From assembly GCF_035917455.1 (NCBI RefSeq), contig NZ_CP109078.1:1116001-1180000 (forward strand): a stretch of DNA of 64,000 bases. The letters are read 5' to 3'. Made by a program: the position numbers and the translations under genes. This document shows, piece by piece, positions 42,090-51,505 of this stretch. The stretch comes from Micromonospora sp. NBC_01796 (GTDB lineage Bacteria; Actinomycetota; Actinomycetes; Mycobacteriales; Micromonosporaceae). The notes beneath the pieces are model-generated. The model had not been told where the DNA came from. It saw only the letters and a list, made by a program, of their open reading frames with translations, and did no database searches. Every line of letters begins with the position of its first letter. The first letter of the stretch is position 1.

Positions 42090-43340
42090 TCACCTTGAGA
42101 AGAGCGTGATCGGATTTACCACGTCCGCGGTGACGGTGAGCAGCGTGAACGCCCCACCGATCAGGATCACCACGTACGTTACGGGCATCAGCTTGAGATA
42201 GTCGACGCGCCCCGGGTCGGGGCGGCCCAGCCGGGCGAAGATCCAGGTGCGGACCCGTTCGAACCAGGCGATCGCGATGTGGCCGCCGTCCAGCGGCAGC
42301 AGCGGCAGCAGGTTGAAGATACCGACGAAGAAGTTCAGCGAGATGAACACCAGGACGAGGACTTCCCAGGCGTCGTTGGCGACGGCCTCGCCACCGAGCC
42401 GGCTGGCCCCGACCACGCTGATCGGGGTGTCCGCGTCCCGCTCACCACCGGTGATCGCGTTCCAGAGGGCCGGGATCTTCTCCGGGATCCGCTGCAACGC
42501 CTGCACCGTGCCGACCGCCATGTCACCGGTGTAGTCGGCGGTCGCGCCGAAGGCGTCGATCGGGCTGTAGGTGATCATGCCGGGGGTGGTGATGCTGAGT
42601 CCGACACCGAGCGCGGAGACCGGGGAAACCGGGCCGGTGGCGTCACCCAGGGGCGGGCGCTGCACCGAGGCGAGCTTCACCTCGGCCTGCTGGGTGGCGC
42701 CGTCGCGCTGGAAGTCGACCTTCGCGGGCGCGTCGGAGGGCGTACGCCGGACCACGTCGAGGACGTCGCCCCAGGTGGAGACGGCGGCCCCGTTCACCGC
42801 GGTGATCCGGTCCCCGGTACGGAGCTGGGCCTGGGCGGCCGGGCTCGGCGGGTCGTTCGGGGTGCAGGCGCGCTGCACGTTCTCCACCACGACGCAGTCG
42901 GCCAGGGCGATCACGGCCGGCTGCTGCCGGGCCTGCGCCTCGGTGGTCGGGAAGTCGGGGTTGGGCAGGCCCATGAAGACCGCGGCGAACCAGAGCGCCA
43001 CGATCGCCAGCAGGAAGTGGGTGATCGAGCCCGCGGACATCACGATCGTCCGCTTCCACACCGGGAACCGCCACATCGCCCGCGGCTCGTCGGCCGGGTC
43101 GACGTCGTCGTCCTGGGGGGTCATCCCGACGATCTTGCAGAAACCGCCGAGCGGGATCGCCTTGAGTCCGTACTCGGTCTCGCCCCGGCGGAAGGACCAG
43201 ACGGTGGGGCCGAAGCCCACGAAGTAGCGGGTGACCTTCATCCCGAAGCTCTTGGCCGTCACCATGTGTCCGGCCTCATGCAAGCTCACCGAGATGAGAA
43301 TCCCCAGGGCAACCACCACGACCCCGAGCAGGTACAGCAT
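42090..43340 (-). CDS. Site-2-type intramembrane zinc protease (Rip1/RseP)
   Basis: The 416-residue membrane protease has HEAGH (residues 21-25) in the first helix, a PDZ domain (about 150-250, [19 protein letters not shown]) and the third metal ligand in LLPLDGGHI (about 345-352), with about four membrane segments. It cleaves anti-sigma factors or other membrane proteins inside the bilayer. Its ATG shares one base with the dxr stop (TGATG). The Rip gene in this position matches Rv2869c (rip1) of mycobacteria. Confidence 0.95.
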   Translation of the reverse strand: MLYLLGVVVVALGILISVSLHEAGHMVTAKSFGMKVTRYFVGFGPTVWSFRRGETEYGLKAIPLGGFCKIVGMTPQDDDVDPADEPRAMWRFPVWKRTIVMSAGSITHFLLAIVALWFAAVFMGLPNPDFPTTEAQARQQPAVIALADCVVVENVQRACTPNDPPSPAAQAQLRTGDRITAVNGAAVSTWGDVLDVVRRTPSDAPAKVDFQRDGATQQAEVKLASVQRPPLGDATGPVSPVSALGVGLSITTPGMITYSPIDAFGATADYTGDMAVGTVQALQRIPEKIPALWNAITGGERDADTPISVVGASRLGGEAVANDAWEVLVLVFISLNFFVGIFNLLPLLPLDGGHIAIAWFERVRTWIFARLGRPDPGRVDYLKLMPVTYVVILIGGAFTLLTVTADVVNPITLFSR

Positions 43341-44551
43341 CAAGCTCCCTTCACCGACATCTCGATGATCTTCTGAGCGTGCTCGCGTGCCCAGGACTCC
43401 GCCGCGAGCACCTCCTCGACGGTACCCGGTTCGTCCAGTTCCGGAGCCGCCTCCAGGACCCGCTCCAGCGTGTCGACGATGCCGAGAAACGGTAGCCGAC
43501 CCGCCACGAACGCGGCGACGCACTCTTCGTTGGCGGCGTTGTAGATGGCCGGTCGACCCCGGCCGGTCAGCCCGGCCTGCTTCGCCAGCCGCACGGCCGG
43601 AAACGCCGCGTCGTCCAGCGGGGCGAACTCCCAGGTGTGTACGGCGGTCCAGTCGACCGCGGCGGCGGCCTCGGGCACCCGGTCCGGCCAGCCCAGGGCC
43701 AGCGCGATCGGCAGCCGCATATCCGGCGGGCTGGCCTGGGCGATGGTGGAGCCGTCGACGAACTCGACCATCGAGTGGATCACCGACTGCGGGTGCACCA
43801 TCACCTCGATGTCGGCGTACGGGACGTCGAACAGCTCGTGCGCCTCGATCACCTCGAGGGCCTTGTTCACCAGCGTGGCGCTGTTGATCGTGACGACCGG
43901 TCCCATGTTCCAGGTCGGGTGCGCCAACGCCTGTTCGGGGGTGACCCCGGTCAGCTCGGCCCGCCGCCGCCCCCGGAACGGTCCACCGCTGGCGGTCAGG
44001 ACCAGCCGGCGCACCTCGCTCCGGTCACCCGAGCGCAGGCACTGGGCCAGCGCGGAGTGCTCGGAGTCGACCGGCACGATCTGGCCGGGTCGCTGCACCG
44101 CACCCCGTACGATCGCACCGCCGGCGACCAGGGACTCCTTGTTGGCCAGCGCGAGCGTACGACCGGCGCGCAGCGCGGCCAGGGTGGGTGCCAGCCCGAG
44201 CGAGCCGACCACCCCGTTGAGGACCACGTCGGCCGGCCACTGCGCCAACTCGGTCATCGCCGACGGGCCGGCGAGGATCTTGGGGATGCGGAAGCCGCCG
44301 CTCGGGTAGCCGCGCTTGGCGGCCTCGGCGTAGAAGGCGAGTTGCAGGTCCTGGGCGGCCGAGGACTTGGCCACCCCGACGGCCTCGACCCCGAACTCCA
44401 GGGCCTGGGCGGCGAGTTCCGCCACGTTGCCACCGCCGGCACCGAGCGCGACCACCCGGAAGCGGTCGGGATTGCGCCGAGCGATGTCGATGGCCTGGGT
44501 GCCGATCGACCCGGTCGAGCCGAGCAGCACGATGTCACGGGGAACGCTCAC
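43340..44551 (-). CDS. dxr: 1-deoxy-D-xylulose 5-phosphate reductoisomerase
   Basis: The 403-residue enzyme converts DXP to MEP with NADPH, the committed MEP-pathway step. The nucleotide motif GSTGSIG is at 11-17. Catalytic and metal residues lie in [17 protein letters not shown] and the [27 protein letters not shown] region. GTG at 44551 has GGGAG nine bases upstream. It is the first gene of the dxr-rip-ispG operon. Confidence 0.97.
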   Translation of the reverse strand: MSVPRDIVLLGSTGSIGTQAIDIARRNPDRFRVVALGAGGGNVAELAAQALEFGVEAVGVAKSSAAQDLQLAFYAEAAKRGYPSGGFRIPKILAGPSAMTELAQWPADVVLNGVVGSLGLAPTLAALRAGRTLALANKESLVAGGAIVRGAVQRPGQIVPVDSEHSALAQCLRSGDRSEVRRLVLTASGGPFRGRRRAELTGVTPEQALAHPTWNMGPVVTINSATLVNKALEVIEAHELFDVPYADIEVMVHPQSVIHSMVEFVDGSTIAQASPPDMRLPIALALGWPDRVPEAAAAVDWTAVHTWEFAPLDDAAFPAVRLAKQAGLTGRGRPAIYNAANEECVAAFVAGRLPFLGIVDTLERVLEAAPELDEPGTVEEVLAAESWAREHAQKIIEMSVKGA

Positions 44552-44652
44552 CCGGACATTCTCCCTGAACCACGCCGACTACCGGACACCGAGCCTCACG
44601 CCCCGCCGGTGACCTGCCGATCCGGGCCGCCGATCCCCCACGGGAGACCGGC

Positions 44653-45201
44653 TCACCCAGGACGGCGCAGGACAAAGGTCTCCAACTCCTCGCCGCCGTA
44701 CCAGTCGGTCCGCCGGCCGATCGGCGTCATGCCCAGCCGCCGGGTGACCGCCATCGAGGCGTTGTTGCCCGGCGACACCACCGCGTAGATCTCGGGGGTC
44801 CCGTGGGGGAACTCCCGGTCGACCGCGCCCCGGGCCGCCTCGGTGGCGAAGCCGTGCCCGTGCGAGTCCGGGTGCAGGTGCCAGCCGACCTCGATGTCCG
44901 AGGTGGGGGTCGAGCCGTCGGCACCCGGCAGCGGTTTGAGCAGCACCGTACCGACGACCTGTGCGGTGTCCCGGCGCTCGATCGCCCAGGCGCCGTAGCG
45001 GTCGCCGTGATCGGCGTGCCGGGCGTGCCAGCGCCGTACCACGTTGGCGGCCCGCCCGGGATCGGTGAGCGGGAGGTCGGGCGACGCCCCGAGCCAGCGG
45101 GTGACCTCCACCAGGGAGTAGATCTCGAAGATCCGGCTCAGGTCGCCCGGTTCCTCGGTCCAGTTCCGGACGACCAGCCGCTCGGTCTCGAACACCGTCA
45201 T
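44653..45201 (-). CDS. GNAT acetyltransferase (RimJ/RimL-like)
   Basis: ATG at 45201 begins MTVFETERLVVRNWTEE, the classical start of ribosomal-protein-type GNAT enzymes; AGGA lies 9 bases upstream. The 182 residues include DIEVGWHLHPDSHGHGFATEA (acetyl-CoA binding) and SMAVTRRLGMTPIG. The acceptor is unknown. It is about 100 bp upstream of dxr on the same strand and may be co-transcribed with it. Confidence 0.9.
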   Translation of the reverse strand: MTVFETERLVVRNWTEEPGDLSRIFEIYSLVEVTRWLGASPDLPLTDPGRAANVVRRWHARHADHGDRYGAWAIERRDTAQVVGTVLLKPLPGADGSTPTSDIEVGWHLHPDSHGHGFATEAARGAVDREFPHGTPEIYAVVSPGNNASMAVTRRLGMTPIGRRTDWYGGEELETFVLRRPG

Positions 45202-45339
45202 GGCCCGCGATCCTAGACCAGCCCGAAGCCGTGTCGCGATCACATAAAAGTCGGTCGGCCGGCAAGGAAGCCGATCTTGAACATGGCACGTCATCTGCTC
45301 GCCGTCGAGCACGCCCGGCCCGACCGGGCCCTCCGGGGA

Positions 45340-47556
45340 TCAGGAGGGGCCGGACTCACGGATGCCGAAGCGGCGGTGGAAGCGGGCCAGCGGAGCGGGT
45401 GCCCACCAGTTCCAGCGGCCGAGCAGGCGCATCGTCGCCGGCACCAGCAGTGCCCGGACCAGGGTCGCGTCCACCACGATCGCCACGATCATGCCCACCC
45501 CGATCAGCTTGATGAAGGTGGTCCCCCCGGTGGCGAAGCCGGCCACCACGACGACCAGCAGGAGCGCCGCCGCGGTGATGATCCGGCCGGTGTGTTGCAG
45601 CCCGGTGGCGACGGCGGCGGTGTTGTCCCCGGTCCGGTCCCACTCCTCCCGTACGCGGGAGAGCAGGAAGACCTCGTAGTCGGTGGCGAGCCCGAACAGC
45701 ACGGCGAGCATCAGGATCGGGTTGCTCGGCTCGATGAAGCCGGTCGGGGTGAAGTCGAGCAGGCCGGCGAGGTGCCCCTCCTGGAAGATCCAGACGACCA
45801 CGCCGAACGAGGCGCCGATCGAGACCAGGTTCATCACCACCGCCTTGATCGGCAGCACCACCGAACCGAAGGCGAGGAAGAGCAGCACCAGGGTGGCCGC
45901 CGCCATGATCAGCGCCATCCAGGGCAGTCGCGTACCGAGGCTGTGCAGGAGGTCGGCGTCGGCGGCGGGACGACCACCGACGAGTACCTCGGCGCCGGCC
46001 GGGCCGGGCAGCCGGCGCAGTTCCCGTACGGCCGACTGGGCGGTCTCCCCGGTCGGCTCACCCCGGTACGTCACGGAGAGCAGGGTGTGCTCGCCCCGGT
46101 TCGCCGCCACCCGTACGCCGGTGACCCCGGACACCCGACCGACCTGCTCGGCGAACCCGCCGGTCACCTCCGCCGGCACCCCCGACACCAGGACCTCGAT
46201 CGGGTTCGGGTTGCCGCCGGGGAACTCGGCGCCGATCCGCTCGGTGACCACCCGTGGCTGCGCGTCGGCCGGCAGCACCCGCTCGTCGATCCCGCCGAAC
46301 TCGATCCGCAGGAACGGGGCGGCCAGGATCGCCAGCACCACCAGCACACCGACCAGGTACGGCAACGGCCGCCGCATCACACTGCGCGCCAACCGCGCCC
46401 AACCGCCCCCGGCGACCGCGCTCCCGTCCCGACCGGCCCCACCGGTCCCGCCTTCCGCAGCCGACGCAGCAGCCGACGCAGCGGCAGCAGCGGCCGACGC
46501 AGCCGCTCGGGCGGCCCGGCGGCGGGCACCCGGCAGTGGCACCCGGAGCGCGTTGATCCGGGGGCCGAGTACGGCGAGCAGCGCCGGCAGCACGGTCAGG
46601 GCGGCGAGCATGGCGACCAGCACCGCCGCCACCCCGCCCAACCCCATCGACCGGAGGAACACCTGGGGGAAGATCAGCAGGCTGGCCAGAGCCAACGCGA
46701 TGGTCAACCCCGACACCAGCACGGTACGACCGGCGCTGTTCATCACCCGGGCGATCGCCGCCGAGGTGTCGTGCCCGGCGGCGAGTTCCTCCCGGAACCG
46801 GCTGACCACAAAGAGCGCGTAGTCGATCGCCATGCCGAGCCCGATCAGGGTGATGATGTTGACGGCGAAGACCGACACGTCGGTCACCAGGTGCAGCAGC
46901 CGTACGGCGACGAACGCGCCGAGGATGGCCAGTCCACCGATCAGCAGCGGGGTGGCCGCCGCGACCAGCCCGCCGAAGATCAGGATGAGCAGCACCAGGA
47001 GGACCGGGAGGGAGAGCGTCTCGGCCCGGGTGATGTCCTCGGTGGTCTGCTTGTTCGCGGTGACCAGGAACGGCACGTTGCCACCGATCTGGGTCCGTAC
47101 GCCGGGGGCCTCCAGGTCCGGTCGGAGCCGTTCGAAGGCCGCGGTCTTGCCGTCCTCGTCGCCGGCCCGCAGTTGCACCAGGGCGTAGGTGGCCCGCCGG
47201 TCGGTGGAGAGCAGGGCCGGGGCGCCGGTGGCGTACCAGTCGGTCACGCTGACCACCTCGGGCCGCTGGCGCAGGCGCTCCAGGGTGGCGGTGACCGGCT
47301 CCCGGACGGCCGGCTGGTCCACCGTCGTGGTGGCGGAGGAGTAGAGCACCAGCACGTCGGCGCCCTGCTCACCCAGTTCGGCGACGATCCGCTGCTGGGC
47401 ACGGCTGGACTCGCTGGCCGGATCGTCGAAGCCGCCGCCGGTGAGCGAGCCGAGCACCCCGGTCCCCCAGGTCGCGCCGAGCAGGACCAGGGCCAGCCCG
47501 CCGCCGAGCACCGCCCAGCGGAACCGTACGACCGCCGCACCCCACCAGTCGAACAT
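45340..47556 (-). CDS. MMPL-family RND transporter
   Basis: The protein of about 738 residues has two MMPL halves, each with one N-terminal helix, an extracytoplasmic domain and five further helices. The central proton-relay-type segments are GLGMAIDYALFVVSRFREE (about 240) and LFGLATDYEVFLLSRVREEW (about 600). An Ala-rich stretch (about 345-375) from GCA/GCC repeats links the halves. ATG at 47556 has GGGAGG six bases upstream; the nearer ATG at 47562 has it at zero spacing. It probably exports lipids or drugs. Confidence 0.93.
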   Translation of the reverse strand: MFDWWGAAVVRFRWAVLGGGLALVLLGATWGTGVLGSLTGGGFDDPASESSRAQQRIVAELGEQGADVLVLYSSATTTVDQPAVREPVTATLERLRQRPEVVSVTDWYATGAPALLSTDRRATYALVQLRAGDEDGKTAAFERLRPDLEAPGVRTQIGGNVPFLVTANKQTTEDITRAETLSLPVLLVLLILIFGGLVAAATPLLIGGLAILGAFVAVRLLHLVTDVSVFAVNIITLIGLGMAIDYALFVVSRFREELAAGHDTSAAIARVMNSAGRTVLVSGLTIALALASLLIFPQVFLRSMGLGGVAAVLVAMLAALTVLPALLAVLGPRINALRVPLPGARRRAARAAASAAAAAASAAASAAEGGTGGAGRDGSAVAGGGWARLARSVMRRPLPYLVGVLVVLAILAAPFLRIEFGGIDERVLPADAQPRVVTERIGAEFPGGNPNPIEVLVSGVPAEVTGGFAEQVGRVSGVTGVRVAANRGEHTLLSVTYRGEPTGETAQSAVRELRRLPGPAGAEVLVGGRPAADADLLHSLGTRLPWMALIMAAATLVLLFLAFGSVVLPIKAVVMNLVSIGASFGVVVWIFQEGHLAGLLDFTPTGFIEPSNPILMLAVLFGLATDYEVFLLSRVREEWDRTGDNTAAVATGLQHTGRIITAAALLLVVVVAGFATGGTTFIKLIGVGMIVAIVVDATLVRALLVPATMRLLGRWNWWAPAPLARFHRRFGIRESGPS

Positions 47557-47683
47557 CGACATCCTCCCGCGTCGCCCGTCCCGTCCCGCCCGGCGGTGCC
47601 AGCCACCGGTACGGGTGACGATCAAGATCCGGGTTCAGCCTAGGACCCTCCCGGACGGCTCCGATCGGCACTAGGCTCCCCGG

Positions 47684-49282
47684 ATGAGCACAGAGCTGCC
47701 CCGGCGGGCCGACGTGGTGGTCATCGGGTCCGGGCACAACGGTCTGGTCTCCGCCGTGCTGCTGGCCCGCGCCGGCCTCGACGTGGTGGTGCTGGAGGCG
47801 TCCGGGACCCTCGGTGGAGCCACCCGGACCGAACAGCCGTTCGCGAAGGTACCGGGACTGCGCCACTCGACCGGGTCGTACCTGCTCGGGCTGATGCCGC
47901 CGGAGCTGATCGCCCTGCTGGACGTGAAGATCCCGGTGCTACGCCGCGACCCGCACTACTTCCTGCCGACGCCGGGCGGCCTCGGCTCGCCGTACCTGCT
48001 CTTCGGCAGTGACCGGGCGGCGACCCGGGCGCAGATGGCGTCGGTCTTCTCCCCCGCCGACGTGGCCGCCGACGACGCCATGCAGGCCGAGTTGGCGGCG
48101 TTGCGCGACGACCTGGCGCCGGCCTGGCTGGCCGAGCCGCTGCCGGTGGCGCAGACCGCCGAGCGGTACATCCGGCCGGCGCTGCGCGACATCTTCGTCG
48201 ACCTGGTCACCGGCTCGGTCGCCGACTACCTGGCCCGGTTCGAGTTCCGGTCCGAGCTGCTGGTCTCGATGTACGCGGTCACCGACGGGCTCTCCGGGCT
48301 GAACGCCGGTCCGGACGACCCCGGCACCGGGCACAACTTCCTGGTGCACAACATGTGCCGGCTGCCCGGTGCCGACGGCACCTGGATGATCACCGAGGGC
48401 GGCATGGGGACCGTCTCGCGGACCTTCGCCGACGCCGCCCGCGCCGCCGGGGCCAAGATCTTCACCGGTACGCCGGTCAGCACGGTCACCCTGACCGGCG
48501 GTACGGCCACCGGCGTGGTGCTCGCCGACGGGCGGGAGATCGACGCCGAGGTGGTGCTCGGCGCCTGTGACCCGTACCGGTTGATCGACCTGTTGCCCGA
48601 CGGCGCCCTGCCGGCCCCGCTCGGCGAACGGATGGCGGCGGTACGCCGTACCGGCACCACGCTCAAGCTGAACCTGGCACTGTCCGGGCTGCCGCGGTTC
48701 TCCTGCCTGCCGGCGGACGCCCCGAGCCCGTTCGGCTCGACCATCCACCTGCTGCCCGGCTCGGCCTCCCTGCTCGACGGGGCGGCCGGGGAGTCCCCGA
48801 TGGCGGCGCTGCGCGCGATGTGGGCCGACGTGCGGGCCGGGCGGCTGCCGGAGGAGCCGACCATCGAGTGGTACCTGCACACCACCGTCGACCCGTCCCT
48901 GCGCGACGAGGCGGGGCACCACTCGTCGGCGCTGTTCGTGCAGTCGGTCCCGTACGAGCTGGCCGGCACCACCTGGGCCGAGGCGATGCCGTCCTATGTG
49001 GACAAGCTGCTGGCGGTCTGCGAGCGGTACGCCCCCGGCACCGCCGACCTGGTCGCCGACGCGGTACCCCTGCCCCCGCCCGGCATCGAGGCACATTTCG
49101 GCATCACCGGCGGGCACATCCACCACGTCGACAACACGGTCGCGTTCGCCGACCGGATGCCGTACGCCACCGGAATCGACGGCCTGTACGCCGGCAGCGC
49201 CGGCTGCCACCCGGCGGGCAGCGTGATCGGCGCCGCCGGACACAACGCCGCCCGCCGCATCCTCACCGACCTCAACCGCTGA
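47684..49282 (+). CDS. Phytoene-desaturase-like FAD-dependent oxidoreductase (PYROXD2 type)
   Basis: The 532-residue flavoprotein has the dinucleotide motif VVIGSGHNGL (12-21) with acidic residue E38, GGATRTE (about 44-50), and a C-terminal FAD-contact motif GLYAGSAGCHPAGSVIGAAGHNAA. This is the phytoene-desaturase / PYROXD2 superfamily. It is not clearly a carotenoid enzyme since no crtB or crtE is nearby. ATG at 47684 is preceded by TAGGCT at leaderless distance. It is convergent with the MBL/Rieske gene. Confidence 0.9.
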   Translation: MSTELPRRADVVVIGSGHNGLVSAVLLARAGLDVVVLEASGTLGGATRTEQPFAKVPGLRHSTGSYLLGLMPPELIALLDVKIPVLRRDPHYFLPTPGGLGSPYLLFGSDRAATRAQMASVFSPADVAADDAMQAELAALRDDLAPAWLAEPLPVAQTAERYIRPALRDIFVDLVTGSVADYLARFEFRSELLVSMYAVTDGLSGLNAGPDDPGTGHNFLVHNMCRLPGADGTWMITEGGMGTVSRTFADAARAAGAKIFTGTPVSTVTLTGGTATGVVLADGREIDAEVVLGACDPYRLIDLLPDGALPAPLGERMAAVRRTGTTLKLNLALSGLPRFSCLPADAPSPFGSTIHLLPGSASLLDGAAGESPMAALRAMWADVRAGRLPEEPTIEWYLHTTVDPSLRDEAGHHSSALFVQSVPYELAGTTWAEAMPSYVDKLLAVCERYAPGTADLVADAVPLPPPGIEAHFGITGGHIHHVDNTVAFADRMPYATGIDGLYAGSAGCHPAGSVIGAAGHNAARRILTDLNR

Positions 49283-49324
49283 CCCCGCACTCGCGCGCTC
49301 GCGCCGCGCGCTCGGGGCTGCCGC

Positions 49325-49380
49325 TCATGTAGAGAAAGAGTGGCTATCCGGAGGCGGATAACCACTCTTTCTCTACATGA
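49325..49380. terminator. 26-bp near-perfect hairpin between convergent genes
   Basis: Arms 49325-49350 and 49355-49380 pair over 26 bp with one mismatch (position 49344 against 49361) and a 4-base loop. As RNA from the minus strand the mismatch is a G-U pair, so the fit is better for the MBL/Rieske transcript. Sequence is unusually A/T-rich for this DNA. Confidence 0.88.
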
Positions 49381-49401
49381 GGCGTTACGGGTGGGGCGGG
49401 G

Positions 49402-50985
49402 TCAGTCGGTGGTGGTGGTTGCTTCGGCGGGGACGGGGGCTTCGGTGCCGGCGCGGTGGGCGCGGATCTCGTGGCCGACGCTGGTGAGGCAGCGACCGCT
49501 GGGCAGGTCGAAGCGCCACCCGTGGAGCTGGCAGGTGAGCTGGTCGCCGTCGATGATGCCGAACCGGGTCAGGTCCGCCTTCAGGTGCGGGCAACGCCGC
49601 TGTACGACCCAGTCGCCGAGCGTGACGTCCTCGGCGTCCGGGCGCTGCTCGGCGTACCAGCCTTCGGCGTACTGGAGCCGCTCCTCGGAGAGGCACTTGA
49701 AGAAGGCGTACACGAACTCGTTGTACTGACCGATCCTGGCGGCCGAGAACCGGCAGGAGAGGAAGAGGGAGTTGACCCAGTCGACCTCGCCGGAGTGCAG
49801 GAGCGACTCGATCAGCGTCCGCTCGGTACGGAACCGGTAGCGGACCTTCTCGTCGGCGGCTGCCCGGACCTCCTTGCCCGGGAAGTCCACCACGATCGAC
49901 TCGACCGACTCGCCGTCGTAACCGATGAGGTCGAACCGGATCGGACCGCCGACGCCCTTGGCCAGGTAGACGGACTCTTCGAGCAACGGCTCGATCCGGC
50001 GCTTCATCTCACCCAGGACGTCGACCTCCGGGTGCCGCCAGGTCGCCTTGGCCGCCTCGATCACCGGCCGCTGCCGGGCCTGGTACTCGCGCAGGTGCTC
50101 TTCCTTGTTCTCGAAGAACTTGCGGACGTCGGCGACCGGGTGGGTGGTCTCGCAGGTCTCGGTGGTCAGCTCGGAGACGGTGCCGGGCAGGAGGATGACC
50201 CCGTTGTCGTAACCGAGCCCCTCGTAGTGGTCGATGAAGACCTGCTGGTCGGGGAAGATGTTGCCCTCGTCGCCGTGGATGTCGTTGAACTGCCACAGGT
50301 CGTCGTCGAGAAAGCAGGGCGGTCCGGCGATCGGGAAGACGTAGGACGCCTTCAGGTCGTCGATGTAGCGGATCGTCCGGTCCATCTGCCGGTCGCGCTT
50401 CTGCTTGCCGAACGCCGTCTTCGCCGCCGCCGGCAGCTCGTAGACCATCGGGTACCAGATGGCGCCGGAGAACTGGATCATCTGCGCGTGCACGTGGCCC
50501 AGTTCGCTGAAGACGTCCAGATCGCTCGGGCGGGCGTCGTTCTGGTTGAGCAACCGGACGCCGTCGTACTCGACCCAGAGTGACGAGTCACCGATGGGGC
50601 CGTCGGTCGGGCTGGTCAGCGCCTGGATCATCACCTTGAGCCCGCCGTCGAGCTCGACCACCTCGTTGCTGGTGGTACGCAGGAAACTGGTGAAGCCCAG
50701 GTCCCGCAGCTCGTCCTCCAGCTCCGAGGTCGGGTACGCCGGCAGCAGGACGGTCGCCTTCTTCGAGATGAACCGCTTCAGGTGGGCGGCGTCGAAATGG
50801 TCCCGGTGCAGGTGCGAGACGTAGAGGTAGTCGACCTGGCCGAGGGTCTCCCAATCGAGCTGTGAATTGTCCGGGAATGGGAACCACGAGGCGAAGTAGG
50901 CCGGGTTGACCCACGGGTCGCACAGGATGCTGCCCGCACCCGTGTCGATCCGCATACTGGCGTGTCCCGTACCGGTCACTCGCAC
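49402..50985 (-). CDS. Metallo-beta-lactamase-fold protein fused to a Rieske domain
   Basis: GTG at 50985 has GAAGGAG six bases upstream and gives 527 residues. Residues 52-110 carry the MBL metal motif VSHLHRDHFD (His58, His60, Asp62, His63). The C-terminus (about 455-510) is a Rieske [2Fe-2S] domain with RRCPHLKAD and CQLHGWRFD (CxH and CxxH ligand pairs). This combination, with domains in the opposite order, is known from CMP-N-acetylneuraminate hydroxylase. Here it implies a redox enzyme acting on a bulky, probably phosphorylated or nucleotide-linked substrate. No electron partner gene is adjacent. Confidence 0.88.
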   Translation of the reverse strand: MRVTGTGHASMRIDTGAGSILCDPWVNPAYFASWFPFPDNSQLDWETLGQVDYLYVSHLHRDHFDAAHLKRFISKKATVLLPAYPTSELEDELRDLGFTSFLRTTSNEVVELDGGLKVMIQALTSPTDGPIGDSSLWVEYDGVRLLNQNDARPSDLDVFSELGHVHAQMIQFSGAIWYPMVYELPAAAKTAFGKQKRDRQMDRTIRYIDDLKASYVFPIAGPPCFLDDDLWQFNDIHGDEGNIFPDQQVFIDHYEGLGYDNGVILLPGTVSELTTETCETTHPVADVRKFFENKEEHLREYQARQRPVIEAAKATWRHPEVDVLGEMKRRIEPLLEESVYLAKGVGGPIRFDLIGYDGESVESIVVDFPGKEVRAAADEKVRYRFRTERTLIESLLHSGEVDWVNSLFLSCRFSAARIGQYNEFVYAFFKCLSEERLQYAEGWYAEQRPDAEDVTLGDWVVQRRCPHLKADLTRFGIIDGDQLTCQLHGWRFDLPSGRCLTSVGHEIRAHRAGTEAPVPAEATTTTD

Positions 50986-51164
50986 CGCGCACTCCTTCAA
51001 CCGAGAGAACAAGTCGTACGCCCAAACGCTACCGGAGTGAGTACGGGGCCCAACCCGCGACGCCAGGTTGGCTGCCTCACGCCAGCGTGGAGACCCTCCG
51101 GCGCAGCCGGTGACCGGCGTGCCAAACTGAACCGGAGATCCGATCGTGAGGGGAAGGACCGAAC

Positions 51165-51386
51165 GTGGCAGGAAGCGAGCCGGTAACGTCGCCCGATCAG
51201 CACAAGCCGGGGCACCGCAGGGCAGGCCGGATCGGCGCTGTCGTCTCCGCGGCGGCTCTGCTGGCCATGCTGGTCGGTAACCACGAGGGCGCGACCGAGG
51301 ACATCTGGCTGATCGGCATCGCAGCCGGGCTGCTGCTGATCGTGATCGGCGACACCGTACTGCGTCGCAACGGGCTCCGTTCCTGA
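51165..51386 (+). CDS. Small membrane protein, DUF2631
   Basis: The 73-residue protein begins MAGSEPVTSPDQHKPGHRRAG, followed by two hydrophobic segments (about 24-38 and 48-63) separated by GNHEGATEDIWLIG. This matches actinobacterial DUF2631. GTG at 51165 has AAGGA six bases upstream. The gene lies near frr/cdsA-cluster genes, as in other actinobacteria; function unknown. It ends before a 17-bp hairpin. Confidence 0.88.
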   Translation: MAGSEPVTSPDQHKPGHRRAGRIGAVVSAAALLAMLVGNHEGATEDIWLIGIAAGLLLIVIGDTVLRRNGLRS

Positions 51387-51432
51387 TCCTCGGCGGCCGC
51401 CGGGATCGGCACGGTACACCGGCAACGTACAC

Positions 51433-51468
51433 ATTCAGGCCCGTCCCGGAACCGGGACGGGCCTGAAT
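51433..51468. terminator. 17-bp perfect hairpin between convergent genes
   Basis: Arms 51433-51449 and 51452-51468 are perfectly complementary (17 bp) around two bases, between the DUF2631 stop (51386) and the DivIVA stop (51506). No T-tract. Confidence 0.85.
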
Positions 51469-51505
51469 TCATGTTCTATCCGGTTGCCCGGGATGATCGA
51501 GACGG

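Noticed and set aside
43130-43145. GATCTTGCA word similar to the arm of the 70-bp element
   Set aside because: It lies inside the rip coding region and lacks the second arm.
45277-47643. 788-codon plus-strand frame opposite the MMPL gene
   Set aside because: Antisense shadow; hydrophilic, without membrane segments or motifs.
49325-49380. Possible phage attachment site or insertion-sequence end
   Set aside because: There is no integrase, transposase or direct repeat nearby; a terminator between convergent genes explains it better.
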